Position numbers and translations under genes: made by a program. Shown in pieces: positions 1 to 10,829 of a DNA stretch of 64,000 nt. Source of the stretch: Serilophus lunatus (taxonomy: Eukaryota; Chordata; Aves; Passeriformes; Eurylaimidae); NCBI GenBank assembly GCA_013399895.1, contig VXBA01000889.1:355509-419508 (forward strand), in the 5' to 3' direction. The notes beneath the pieces were generated by a model. That model saw only the letters and a program-made list of their open reading frames with translations, did no database searches and was not told the origin of the DNA. The first letter of the stretch is position 1. Each line of letters opens with the position of its first letter.

Positions 1-372
1 TCAGGCAAATTGGCTTTTTCAGAGGGTAAAAGCAGCTGGATTGGGGGTTTTCTAACCAACTCTTGGCTGTCAAGCATTGTGCTGGTCATGGATAACATGG
101 GGCTGGTGCATGCTACCTGCTGGTATGGGAACCAGCATAGCTGCTCCTTGGAAGCCCCTGTGCTGTTGTCCCGTGGGACCTTTTCCTGCTTCAAAACTCC
201 AGACTCAACTTCTGCTCGTGAATGAGCTGAACTGCTCTGCAGAATTGTGTGAGCAGCCATTAGCTGGACAGTACTTGCAGTTTCTCAGGACTTCCTCTAT
301 CATTTTCTGAAGGGCTCTCACAGAGTTTCTTATGAGCTTCACGTATAGCACAGAGGAAAATCCTCAGTAAAG

Positions 373-375
<3 letters not shown>
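1..375. other. unique non-coding sequence, no feature recognised
   Basis: Mixed-composition sequence leading into the TG microsatellite. Short open frames on both strands have no recognisable domain, and I see no repeat family here. Confidence 0.5.

Positions 376-422
<47 letters not shown>
376..422. repeat. (TG)n dinucleotide microsatellite
   Basis: An uninterrupted TG run of 47 bases, about 23.5 units, begins after AGCTC and ends at TATCCC. The purity and length suggest a young, probably length-polymorphic locus. It creates spurious open frames of alternating Cys/Val on the plus strand and His/Thr on the minus strand. Confidence 0.98.
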
Positions 423-424
<2 letters not shown>

Positions 425-1312
425 CCCAGCCCTAAGACTTCTCAGAGACCCAAATATCAGAGGATGTTGAGCATCAGCTCTCTGAAAGCTGGGAGCCTTT
501 CCATCACTGCCACAAGGGAGGCGTCTGGAACCACTTCCCAGGCTGGAGAGCTTGGACCTCACCAGGCCAAAGTATCAGCCTCACCTACTGCTGAATTTTT
601 GGCCTTCAACTAATAGTGGTATATGTCCTGCGAAAGGCTTTGTCGGCACCATGTGCTGAGTGCTGGTGGAGTTGTTTGGCTCCTCAGCTGCTCTGGAGCA
701 GTGGCAGGTTTCTTAAGTGGTTTAAATGATGTAGAGCTATGTTCTGCCATCCAAACTGCCTCTTCATGGCATCTTTCTCTGAGACGAGCTCTCCCAGGCA
801 TGTTGGTGGCCATACACAGGTTGTGATGAGGTTCTTCTCTAGTCTGACTGCAGAAGTCATCCGTGTTTTGGCTCCTTAACTCAATGGGGAACAGGAAGGC
901 AAAAAATGAGCTTTTCTTGCTCTACCCCTGTGGAGCTATTTTTCAGGTTACCATTAGAGATGCAGGAAGAGAAGAAAGCAAATGGTTTAAGTCAGGCTTT
1001 ACCTAAGGAATTCACAAACCACCCTCCCACCACAAGATGGGTGGGATTGCCAGAGGCTGCGAGCATTGAAACCCAGGCAAAGGAGCTCTGACAAATGGAT
1101 TGAACAAATGTGGTGGTTCAGGAGGGTATAGTGTGAATAATGGGAGACAGGCACTGTGCTGGTCATTCCCTGCCTGAAGAGATTGCAGACGTGGCAACTC
1201 TGGGACATTAGAGATCTATGAGACCCTTGCCTCACACAGTGGGCATTAGGGCTGCAGGCCTGACCAGCACAGACAGATCTTCAGCAGGAGCCAAGGAACA
1301 CAACAGAGAAAT
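423..1312. other. unique non-coding sequence, no feature recognised
   Basis: About 0.9 kb without a recognisable gene, transposon or tandem repeat. The short open frames overlap on both strands and carry no recognisable protein signature. Confidence 0.45.
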
Positions 1313-1470
1313 CACATTTCCTTGTCTCTGGATCTTCCTTTCACGTTCTCACCACCCTCCTCCATCTTTCTTTCATTCATCTCTCTTGCCTTTGACCTCT
1401 CCCCTCCTCCCATCAAACTTTCTTTTTCTCCCAAGTTTCTTGCTGTTTGGCTGCTCATTCTTCCACCCCT
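1313..1470. repeat. polypyrimidine (CT-rich) low-complexity tract
   Basis: The plus strand is dominated by C and T (TTTCTTTC and CCTCC blocks) for about 150 bases. It resembles an extended polypyrimidine stretch, but no exon can be recognised behind it. Most likely simple low-complexity DNA. Confidence 0.7.
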
Positions 1471-1935
1471 GTCAGGGATGATAAATCACCTCTAGAGATG
1501 AGCATCATCAACATACCAGACTCTTCTTTCTTTTGACCCCCTCGGCTCCAAGCCACTTCCAGGAGGTAAGAACTGGACTCAATTACACTGAAGAGGAGAT
1601 CACCAGTCAACCCATTGAAACTAGTTCATTTCTTTTTTTTCCTCCAGTCACAAATCCTGCCCTTGCCAGTCCTGCATGAGCAGCAAAGATTGCACATCCC
1701 TCCAGCCCTCATGCTGTACATCCAGCTGGGGCACTTCATGCTAAAGAGATGCCCATGCACATGTGTCACTCTCTTTCTCTTGATCCCCCTCACCTTTCTC
1801 CCATCTTTCCCTCCCCCAACACACATCTGCTCACACGGTTCCAGAGAATTCATTTCATATCACCATTGAGCCGTTTATTTCTTTCCAGAGAGTTAAAAGC
1901 CTGTCTCCCTTGATTTAGTGAGTCAAGAGTGGCTG

Positions 1936-1989
1936 GAAGGGAGGGGGGAGAAGAAAAGAATGAAAGAAAGAAATAAAATAATGAAAAAA
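1936..1989. repeat. A/G-rich low-complexity run
   Basis: GGAAGGGAGGGGGGAG passes into GAAAGAAAGAAATAAAATAA and then poly-A-like sequence. It is a purine-rich simple tract with no regular unit longer than GAAA. Confidence 0.7.
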
Positions 1990-2646
1990 TGTCTTGGGAA
2001 CATCTGGAGTTACTCTGAAGCAAGACGCAATATTCTTGGCCAGATGTTGAGTGACTGGCTTCTACTTAGGAAATGTCAATATGTCAGACATTGAAATCCC
2101 CACCTGACACCACTTTCCTTCCCTTCCTGCCCCTCTTCACTCCCTCCTTGTCCTGCCCACTGGGGTGGCACCAAGAGAAAGGGGCAGTTTGTCTGAGACC
2201 ATGATGGGTGTCACTGTGAGGCATCAACAGGCTGAGCTTGTCACTTGGAAACCACTGGGTCACCAAGCAGAGGGTTGTGGAGAGGCTGGGTGAGCTTACA
2301 GTGTTGCTACTTGAGTTAGGTGAGGCAGAGCCAGGTGATGCAGGAGGCTGGGAATAGGGCTGCAGCAGGACAGTCTGGGTGGCAGCGCTATGCAAGAGCT
2401 CTGGAAGAAAGGCTTTCCCACTCAGGCAAAGAAAGACCTTTCAATCCCTTGGTGAACACAGCTGAGCAGGAAGGAAGGGCACTGGCATGCTGGGGGCTTT
2501 GGAGCCGCTTCCTGGGGAAAGGAGATCCTGGACACACCAGTCATACTGAATCATCAAGTGACAGTGTAAATGAGCTATGAGGAGTTATACAGCTTCAGGG
2601 CTGGCTGAGCAAGCAGGGGGAGCACATCAACAAGAGCTCAGCATAG

Positions 2647-2765
2647 CTGAGGGGGTGACATCCATCCTGAGCCAGACATGCTCCATGTACCGCGACACCC
2701 TGCTGCCACAGCTGGGGGTGACATCCCTCATGGGCTGGACACGGCACATCTATTTGAGCTCCTGG
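2647..2765 (+). repeat. imperfect ~63-bp tandem duplication
   Basis: The string GGGGGTGACATCC occurs at 2651 and again at 2714, exactly 63 bases apart. It sits in similar flanking sequence (AGCT or GCTG before it, CAT/CCTCATGGGC-type sequence after it). A further weak echo is GGGGGGTGCCCC near 2764. This looks like a short, decayed minisatellite of two to three units. Confidence 0.45.
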
Positions 2766-3222
2766 GGGGTGCCCCTCTGTGGCACCTTGGACATAGTCCA
2801 TCAATCCCCACCCTGTGGTGCCCATCCATCACTGAGCTAGTGCATCCAGGGCTCCCACTCAGGGATGCTTGGGAGTTCAATATTCCTTCTGCCTGCCAGT
2901 GATATATAAATTATGAGCCACAATGTGAAAAACTAGAATGGGGAGTTGATGAGAGGAGAATCTCCATAGGCTGCTCAGAAGGAGGACTGGCACCCCAGGA
3001 CAAGAGCAGTGCACCTGCCATGGCAGGTCAGTTCCTCCCCCTTGCTAGATGTCCTGCAGAGGTTGAGATCCATCCATCTGAGCCTGACTACCTCTAACAC
3101 CTCCAACCTCAGCCCCCTTGTGCTGTTACTCCACAGCCCACCATGGCTTCCTCTAACCTGCCGCTCTTTAGCATCCTACAGCTCAGAGCGTGGGCTTGGC
3201 TGGTCCAGGGGAGTTGCCACAG

Positions 3223-3515
3223 TATCACAGAATATGCTGATTTGGAAGGAACCCACAAGGATCATCGAGTCCAGCTCTTAGTCCTGCACAGAACAACCCC
3301 AAGAGTCACACTATGTTCCTGAGAGCGTTATCCAAATACTTCTCGAGCTCTGGCAGCCGGTGCTGTGCCCACTGATCTGGGGAGCCTGTTCACTGTCCAA
3401 CTACCCTCCGGGGGAAGAATCTCTTTCTAATATCAAATCTAAAGCTCCCTTGATACAATTATGGCCAAGACCATCCTCCTCCCTCATTCATACTCTCATG
3501 AGAACTGATGAGGAA
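3223..3515 (-). mobile_element. CR1 LINE, 3' fragment, antisense
   Basis: The plus strand opens with TATCACAGAATATGCTGATT and continues with GGAAGGAACCCACAAGGATC, the reverse complement of the avian CR1 3' end. It then passes through the matching 3'-UTR and terminal coding blocks (GGGGAGCCTGTTCACTGTCC, CTCTTTCTAATATCAAATCT). The copy is heavily 5'-truncated, as is usual for CR1, and keeps only about 290 bases of a several-kb element. Its 5' end runs directly into a sense-strand CR1, giving a head-to-head arrangement. Confidence 0.93.
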
Positions 3516-3520
3516 GGAGA

Positions 3521-3670
3521 AGTTGTGGCTGCCCCACCCCTGGAAGTGTTCATCCCAGGATGGATGGGATTCTGAGCAACCTTGTTTAATGAAAGGTGTC
3601 CCTGCCTATGGCAAGGGATTAGAACTACATAGTCTTTAGGTCCCTTCAACACAAACCATTCTGTGATTTA
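3521..3670 (+). mobile_element. CR1 LINE, short 3' fragment, sense
   Basis: It begins at GTGGCTGCCCCACCCCTGGA and proceeds through the CR1 tail (GGTGTCCCTGCCTATGGCAA, TTTAGGTCCCTTCAACACAA) to the terminal ACCATTCTGTGATT. The tail belongs to a different group from the adjacent antisense copy (CCCATGGCA type versus CCTGCACAGG type). The two copies are therefore separate insertions, not one palindromic element. Confidence 0.93.
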
Positions 3671-4984
3671 ACAATACTGCCGTCAGTCCAATCCAGTGCT
3701 GTCTAGGCTCTTCTAGGTGGCTTTCTGCTCCCACGTCTCACTATGGTAACAGGAACTCAGGGTTTATAGTCAACTGTATGAATTTTTTTCAGTAGCTGGA
3801 ACCTGTCCTCAGCAATGCTTAAGTACCAGGAGAAGCTCTCAAGGGCTTATCCAGGGCCTCTCACACATCACAGGTTATGGTTGGTGTACAAAGCATCACT
3901 GATATCTTTCTACTGAGCTGGGCCATGTTAAACATAGACCTCCCTCCCCTCTCAGTGAGAGTGGGAAATGAAGGGTAGAGAAGTAAAGGACAGCTGACCC
4001 AACCCTCTCATCACCAAACTGCCTGCATGTGGTCACCTCAGCAGGCACTACACAGGGACAGCCAGGATCTGCCCATGAGAGGCTCCAAGTCATAACAGCA
4101 GTGCCCATGCCCAGGCAAACATACCTGCTTGGAGAGGAGTCTCTTTGGGGACTGCTCTCTCCAACTCCCTGCTGTCTGGAAGGTCCCAAAGCCCTCTCAG
4201 GTGCTTTGTTAATGCTTGAAGAAGTTGAGGAACCACAGCCAGATCGAGCATCTTCTACCTCTTCAGAACAGAGACAAGGACCATCCTAACCAACAGACCA
4301 AGCCAAATGTCCAGGTCTGCCTGAAGCCTTCCCTGCACTTGTAAAAGTATAGCTGGAAAGCCAAGAGCACAGTCACAATCCACTCTTGAGGCCTGTCCAT
4401 CTCCTCATGGCCCAACAGCCCCTGCTCCCCCAGCACAGGCAGCAGAAAGACACACAGTCCTCCCATGTCTGCTGGTCCTAGCCCTGTGTGTCCCAGGCTG
4501 GGCTCCCCGTGGCCAGGAAAGCAGGACCTGCTGAGTAGGTGTCAGCTGTTCCAGCTGATCCGTAGATCAGCAACAGGGCTTGGTACTCACCATAACCTGG
4601 ATCTCCAGCAGAGAAAGTCCGAGAGAGAAGGGACAGCCACTGCTCGGGGGTCACCTTCTCTGGGTGCCTGGAACCTTCAGTTCCAGGTGACAGCAAAGCT
4701 TTGTGCTCCCTGCTGTGCAGGGGCACATTTACGGTCCTAATCCAGGGGAGGGTGACCAGGATATGATCTCTACGGAAACAGAAGCATCTCTGAGGAGTAA
4801 ATCAAGCTCTGGTGCCCTTTCTAGAGGAGCGTCCTCCTCACACTGCCTGGGGAAGCCTCTGTCCCTCTACTCCTCCACAGGGACGGGATTAGCGGGGTCC
4901 AGCCCCACATCACGTGGAAAAAGCTGCCCTCCAGAGACGGAGGCAGGGTGGAGTAACAGTGCCAAGAACAAGCACCAGACAAGC
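3671..4984. other. non-coding sequence, no gene recognised
   Basis: No transposon or gene is recognised. A splice-donor-like GTGAGT lies on the minus strand near 4586-4591, behind a short open frame, and another lies on the plus strand at 5129. The peptides are unlike any protein family I know, so I do not call exons. Confidence 0.4.
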
Positions 4985-5205
4985 AGGATCCTCCGTGAAA
5001 CCCCCCCGGGGCGTCCCCAGGGCAACAGGACAGGGTGCCCGGGGGGACTTGGGGGGCAGTGCCCGGGCAGCCGGGCTCAGGTGGCCGCAGCGGGGGCGCA
5101 GGGCCGGGGCCGTGGTAATGACAACCAGGTGAGTGGGTGGCGATAAGCCCCCAGGAATGCGGCGGCGGCAGCTGCTGGCCCGCGGCTCGCTCAGCCCTTG
5201 GATGG

Positions 5206-5362
5206 GCCAATTAAGTAAATAGAAAATTTGGAGCGCGGGTTCAAAGCCGGAGCGCGCGGTCTTTATTTATATGGAAAAGGTCAGATTATATTGGCAGATG
5301 TGTTAAAGGAGCGAGGAGAAAAAAACCTTTCAAAAATATTGGCCCTGATTTGAGGTTTCCTG
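5206..5362. promoter_or_regulatory. candidate conserved regulatory segment inside the CpG island
   Basis: An AT-rich, motif-rich stretch is embedded in very GC-rich flanks. It holds CCAATTAAG near 5208-5216, a MEF2-like TTATTTATA at 5263-5271 followed by TATGGAAAAGG, and AAAAACCTTTCAAAAATATT near 5321-5340. The abrupt composition change and the retained unique sequence are typical of conserved non-coding elements. Conservation itself was not tested. Confidence 0.3.
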
Positions 5363-5602
5363 ACGGGCGGGACGGGTTTTTTTCTTTCCTTTGGGTGTGT
5401 TGGAGTGCTGGCAGCGCGCAGGGGGCGGCTGCGAAGGGCATGGCAGTCGCCGGGCTCGCTGCCCCTGCCCACCCATCTCCTGGCCTCCTCTGCCAGCAGC
5501 ACCAGGCACAGTAACGGAGTCCCTCTGGCTCAGAGCCCACGCCTCACCATGTCATACTCTGTGGTCCCCTGAGAGGCCGGGGAAGGAGTCTCCAAAGTGA
5601 AC

Positions 5603-5678
5603 ATGATGGACTCTGCCCGGTACTTCCCTTTCCCGTTCCCCGCAGCAGCTCTATCAGTGCCGAACTCCACGCTTCGAG
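5603..5678 (+). other. weak candidate first coding exon
   Basis: Within the CpG island two successive ATGs at 5603 and 5606 lie in favourable context: A at -3 for both and G at +4 for the second. They open a frame reading MMDSARYFPFPFPAAALSVP and onward, 25 codons, up to CGAG|GTGAGG, a good splice donor after base 5678. The exon would end one base into a codon. I do not recognise the peptide and could not find a convincing following exon, so this may be chance. The open frame also runs past the donor to about 5902. Confidence 0.13.
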
Positions 5679-6420
5679 GTGAGGTCCCCATCCACCCGAT
5701 GGCACCCCGGATGTCCCTGGTTATCCCAAGTTACCGTCCCACCACGGCTCTGCTGCTTTTTTGGGTTTCCCAGCTTGCAGAGGTGGAAGGCCACCTGTGT
5801 GGTGCCCTCAGGCAGGGACAGGAAAGTGCCTGGCATCGCCTTACTCTGCCCGTCCTGCTCCTGGGGAGCAGGGGACACCCCAGGGTCAGCTCTCATCAGT
5901 GAGCGCTCGGCAGCAGTGCCGGCCGTGTATTGGAGCTGATGGCCAGGCTGCACCTGGAGTGGGTCCCGCCGGCTCCCACCCCCGGTCATCATCTCCCCCA
6001 ACACTGCGAATGAGGACAAACGTGACCTCCTTTAGTACCCTAAAGCTGCGAAAGGCTGGTGCAAACCTCAGCATCCGCCATCCCCAGGCTTTGCTCCGCT
6101 TCCCAGGAGCAGCGTGGGGGTCCCAGCTGGGGAAACTGAGGCAGGGGGGTGGAAGGGGAGGGGGGGATGTGGTGCGGGCAGTGGAGGGCGGCAGCATCCA
6201 GCACCAAAGCGAGGAGGAGGCAGGAGGGACCTGTGATGGGGGAATAGAGGAATGTGTTCGCCCGGGCAGGAAATTGTTGGGCTCGGCGAGCACGGGACCC
6301 GCCTGCTAAGAAAACAAGCTGAGATCGAAAGGCAGCGAGGGCGCAGTGCCGGAGGAGGGGCAGGAAGGGGGCTCTGGGCGCAGGAATGCCGGCTATGCTC
6401 CCGCTCTGGGCAGGTGTGCT

Positions 6421-9400
6421 GGACCCACTGCTGGACCTTCTGAAGCTGCAGCTTTGCCATGGGACCCCCTTATCCTCAGCCTGTGCAGACATGGAGCTCA
6501 GCAGCAGCCCCAGGGGTGCTGGCAGCTCATCTTCTAGTCTTGGCCTGGCTCTCAGTTTCCCCAACGTTAAAATCACCCTGTGTATCAGTCACAGGTGGTG
6601 GCGAGCCCCATCCTGGAGTTGCTGGGGTGGGCAGGAGCTGTCAGTGGGGCTGAGAGCTGCAAAGCCCTGTTGTGCCAGCCTTAGACCTCAATCAGGGCCA
6701 TGACCAGGTGGGATAAGCCAGGAGTACACTCTGCCTTTTCAGCAGGACCAAAGTTGCAGTGGTCTCTAGGGAAAAGGGGTCCCTCAAGTTGGCAGCTGCC
6801 ACTGCCTGGTGCCTCACAGGGCTGCCACTCACTCTGACCACCTGCCCCACCTTGTCCACACCAAGGGATCCTCAGTGCAGTCACTGGGCAGGGACATCTC
6901 TGGGTGCTCTCTGCTCCCTTTATGGGACAGTATGGCACAAAATGTCACCTGGATCCCGGCACCATTTGGAAACTCTGCTGGAGAGTAATATCTGGCAGGG
7001 GCGTCTACATCTTTATCTGCAGCAGATCATGTTGGAGCAAAACCTTCTGAGACAGCATCTGGAAGTGGTTTAACCTTTGCCAAGTTTTGCATGAAACACC
7101 AATTTTCCACCCCTTTCATTTAGTTTATTGAAATTAGGAGGGGAAACTCCCCCTCCTGCCTTCTCCTGCTCTCTCACCCCACCCCTGGATTCTCCTCTGG
7201 GACCGTTCGGCTTCTCACAGCTCTTATGGAAAAGCTGAAGATGTCATGAAGCTTCATGTCCAGCTGGGAGCACCTCCCTATGCTGTGCCAGGCAGCAGGA
7301 CTGCGTCTGCATGGCATCATCAGAGGGGCTGGAGAGGAAGGGCCACAGGCAGGGTGCAGGCAGGGTACAGGCAGCAACAGGAGCAGGATGGTGTGGAGGA
7401 AACCCATGGAGGCCAGCACTGAGACTGTCAGAGCAGGGATGGGTGCAGCATCCCAGAGCAATGACCAGGGGGAAGGTCTCTGTGCTGAGTACGAACACAA
7501 TGGATCCCACGGGAGCTGAGCAGGAGCTGTGTGGAGCAGCCAGTGGCACCACAAGCTGGCTGTGCCAGGCTGCTCCCAATGCTGAGGCTTGAGAGGAAGG
7601 ATGTTTCAGCCAAATCTGTCATTTTCCCCCCAAGCTCCATCGTGCTGAGCCACAGGGCCTCTCTGCAGAGCAGGGAGACATGAGCTGCTGAGGAACCATC
7701 ACACAGTGGAAAATCAGCCAAATTCTGTGCTTGGCTTCAAACTGCTCCAGCAGCTGCCAGGCTGCACTGCCTGTCCTTGAAACTTTCCTTTAAAGTTTAT
7801 CATCAGAGGCAGAGGGACAGAAAGGGACAGCTCTAGGAAGGGCAGTGTCCGCCTTGCCACAGGCTCTGCCTGCCAGGAGCCGCCAGCTGGGTCATGGGAG
7901 GTCCAGAGGGGCCAGCTCGCACCTGTGCTGTGTTTGCAGGATCCAAGCAGGTGTTTTTAGGATGGAACTGGCTTTTAGGACAGATTTGCATGTGTTTGCC
8001 CACCCGAGGTAGGGGCTTACAGAGGGATTGTGTCGTTCCTGGCACAGGGCAGCAGCAGTATGTTGTCCCTGGGGAGAGCTGGCATGGGACAGGGAACTGG
8101 CTCTCTTCCCATCATGGGGATAAGAGGCAGAGGACTGGGACATGCCAGGCCCCTGGCCAGGGGGGTTGTACTGGAAAACCAGGAGCTGCACTGCCTCAGA
8201 AAGGGACTTGGGTAGTAAAATAGCTTCCATCTTTCAGGCTGGAAGCACATCCCAGATCTTGCCTGGCGGGAGGTAGTGTGGGCAGATGCCCAGCTGCCTG
8301 CAGCTCCCCTTGGCAAAGGTCCATCACGCCGTGGGGACAGTCCTTGTAAGCTCCATCTGCAGAGCACAGGGCGTGAGTCAGGAGGCAGCACCAACCCAGG
8401 CTGCATTACACACCCTGAACATCTCCTCTGGGAGTGGGATGGGATGCTATGAGGCTGCTCATACCCTTGCTGGTCCTGGGACGCTGGGTAGAGGTGGACA
8501 GAATGGCACAGCTCTGTGAGGCAGACTGGGGGTCCCATGCCACCAGGGCAGGGGATCTGTGCTGGTTGCCCCTCACTGCACAGCTCCAACCCCAGCTGTG
8601 CTGCAGGTCCCAAGGGTCTCCAGTGTGGATGGGACCTTATGTCCCTGCAATGCCACCACCATGCTGCCAAGCCAGAGCATCACTTCCCACCACTCCTGCT
8701 CCTGCAAAAGGGGGACAGAGGAAGAGAGGCCCAACATGCACATCCTTAAGGTGCAGTGGGGCAGGAAATGGGAGCTTCAGCTTCCCCATGGTCCTTTTGG
8801 AGGAGGGATGGAGGAGTCTTCTCATGTACCGTGGTGGGGCTTTAGGAGTCTTCCTCTCCCATACAGCCCCCCAGTCCCTGGTCCTCCACTCTCACGCCTC
8901 ACTGCCCTCCACGAGGGTCTGGAAGGGCATTTGTTGTGTGCTGGCATGGGTCCATGCAGATCCCGGCTGCCAGGCAGGGAGGAGAGGGGAGGCAGAGCCA
9001 AAAGCTGTAGAGTAAGGCATGTGAAGCTCAAGGTTTATCTATCCTCGTCCCTGTCCTTCTCCTCCCACCGCTGTCTCCAGAGGGCTCTGCCTGTCCCATA
9101 TGCCAGGGCACAGCAGTGCCTGCAGCAGCCTCAGGCTTAGGAGCTGCACCAAAGCCCCCCTGCTCTGAGGAGAAAGGGAGAGCTGCTGGGGCTCCAGGAA
9201 CCTTCCCAAGCCCAGGCGCTCCCCAACATGTGCTGTTGCCTCAGTATCCAGCTGTGTCCCCATCCAGACCCTACCCTGCAAGGAGTGTGCACGGGTTGGG
9301 GCTGGGTAAATCACCCATGGCAGTGAGACCCCAGGTACCTATCCTGGGTGCTGTGCTGTACACTGTGATCACAGGACACATCCATCACTTCTGCAGGTGT

Positions 9401-9867
9401 CAGCAGGACAGCATCCATCCCCACTTGCAAGGTGGGGGCAGCAGAACCTTTACGGACCTCTGGGAAATCCGTACCTCATCTGTGGAGGGCAGGTGGGGAA
9501 GGGTAGGTTATAAGAAGACCCAGATCCCCCATCCAGTCAGCCAGATTTCAGTTCCTTCATCTGCCTCCTCCCAGTGTGATTCAGGGGAAAATGGGGCCAC
9601 CAGCATCTCCCAGGGATCTGAGGATCTCCTGTCCTCCCTGAGGGGTGTCCATCCCTGCAACATGCCAGTGTGGGGGGGGATGTGACAGTCCTCTACACAC
9701 AAACAGCCTCTCTAGAGTTACTTCCATGCACTCGTCGATGGCTCCATTCCCCAAAGTCAGAGCCAGCAAATGCATGCACAGCAACCAGCTCCTTTCCTCC
9801 ATTCCCAGCTCCTCCATCCTGCAAACCCCCAGGATGTCCCAGGGCCCACAGCCTCTTGCCTGCACAG
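6421..9867. other. GC-rich non-coding sequence, no gene recognised
   Basis: About 3.4 kb of GC-rich single-copy sequence. Several open frames of 100-220 codons occur here, for example 8017-8670 on the minus strand and 8434-9015 and 8559-9140 on the plus strand. They overlap one another in different frames, are rich in Pro, Gly, Ser, Cys and Trp without any domain, and behave like random open frames of GC-rich DNA. No transposon recognised. Confidence 0.45.
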
Positions 9868-9935
9868 AGTTGCACCTATTTAATTAAAGGTGTGAAATGG
9901 TCTCATTAAACCCCGGGCTGGGCTCTTTTTCTAAA
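9868..9935. promoter_or_regulatory. candidate regulatory element: near-palindrome with CACCT/AGGTG arms
   Basis: CACCT at 9873-9877 and AGGTG at 9888-9892 flank an AT core, together CACCTATTTAATTAAAGGTG, an almost perfect inverted repeat with one extra A. The right arm continues as AGGTGTGAAA, a T-box half-site. CACCT/AGGTG pairs also match the bipartite sites of ZEB-family repressors, and TTTAATTAAA matches homeodomain cores. The candidate continues into TCTCATTAAACC. Function is inferred from motifs only. Confidence 0.3.
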
Positions 9936-10377
9936 GTGCTCCCACAGCTCACAAATGGCTCGATTCCATTCTGCTTCATCCTTTGTTTTTCATTTTTTTT
10001 CCTTTCTTTTTGGCTGCATTTCCAAAGCACTCGAGGTTTCTGGAGTCGTGGTATGTGTGGGTATGTCTCTCTGTCCATCTCTATAACTGTCAAAACCACC
10101 AGCCAATTTCAAACAGTCAGTGGAGGGATGAAGGGTTCAGAGCTGCGCCATTCCCACATGTGCTGTGGGAAGGGTGGGAGATGCTGCATCCCCAGCCCTC
10201 TTTACGCTGGATGCAGCAGAAGCCATATGGGAAAAGAGCTTTGAGATACAAATCCCAAAGTTGGGGCTGTCTTCTATCAGCCTCAAGAAAAATTTTGCCT
10301 TGATGCTGCCAAGGCTGCTGCAGGAATCATTTTGACTGAAATCTCAGCTTTAAAACACTCTTCCCGTTTAATAATTA
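9936..10377. other. non-coding sequence, no gene recognised
   Basis: Single-copy sequence with a T-rich stretch near 9980-10016. It ends in AATAATTATAG directly before the tail of an antisense CR1. Confidence 0.45.
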
Positions 10378-10600
10378 TAGAATCACAGAATATCCTGAAT
10401 TGAAAGGGACCCATAAAGATCATCCAATCCAACTCCTGGCCCTGCACAGGACACCCCAACAATCATACTGTGTTCCTGAGAGTGTTGTCCAAATGCTTCA
10501 TGAGCTCGGGCAGCCTTGGAACTGTGCCCACTGCCCTGGGTAGCCTTTTCAGTGCCCAACCACCCTCTAATATCCATCTTAACCCCATTCCCCTACCCCA
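10378..10600 (-). mobile_element. CR1 LINE, 3' fragment, antisense
   Basis: The plus strand starts TAGAATCACAGAATATCCTG and continues AAAGATCATCCAATCCAACT, CCTGGCCCTGCACAGGACAC and GTTGTCCAAATGCTTCATGA. This is the reverse complement of the avian CR1 3' end of the CCTGCACAGG-tail group. It fades out after the CACCCTCTAATATCCATCTT block, so only about 220 bases survive. It faces a sense CR1 about 230 bases downstream. Confidence 0.95.
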
Positions 10601-10829
10601 CTACACAGCTCCAATAGTAACAACTGAGGAAGAGGAAAGGAGGAGCTGAGCAGTGCAAAACTTGTCCAGGGCATTGCCCAGGAGCTGTGTCAGAGCATAG
10701 AGCTCACTCCAGGCTACCCAGCAGGATTAATCCCTACAGATTAATATTAAACCTCATCAATAAATTGACTATGGAAGTTCTTTCTAGTACCTGTGGGACC
10801 TTTCAGGCAGAGGGATGTCATCACTTGTT

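Larger units (their letters stand above)
1471..3222. other. non-coding sequence with minor low-complexity pieces
   Basis: No gene recognised. The stretch includes an A/G-rich run near 1936-1989 and an imperfect duplication near 2647-2765, both listed separately. It ends at the 3' tail of an antisense CR1 copy. Confidence 0.45.
4985..6420. promoter_or_regulatory. CpG-rich block / CpG island
   Basis: By eye I count about 35 CpG dinucleotides between 4990 and 5465. At roughly 60% GC that is an observed/expected ratio near 0.8, far above the depleted background of the window. CpGs stay frequent through about 5600-5700 and 5900-6400. G-rich runs at 5034-5074 and 6144-6166 could form quadruplexes. 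In vertebrates such islands usually mark a promoter or a developmental regulatory hub. I cannot see a confident transcript, so this could be a promoter of an unrecognised gene or lncRNA, or an orphan island. Confidence 0.65.

Noticed and set aside
4478..4726. Possible minus-strand exon ending at a GTGAGT donor near 4591
   Set aside because: The acceptor upstream has a poor pyrimidine tract and the peptide (including VTPEQWLSLLSRTFSAGD) is not recognisable. A single GTGAGT is expected by chance many times in 64 kb.
5228..5262. GGTTCAAAG near 5239 as the T-arm of a tRNA gene
   Set aside because: No A-box, no cloverleaf pairing and no acceptor stem around it. It is CpG-island sequence.
8017..8670. 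217-codon minus-strand frame
   Set aside because: It overlaps plus-strand frames of similar length, contains no recognisable domain and lies in GC-rich DNA where such frames are expected by chance.
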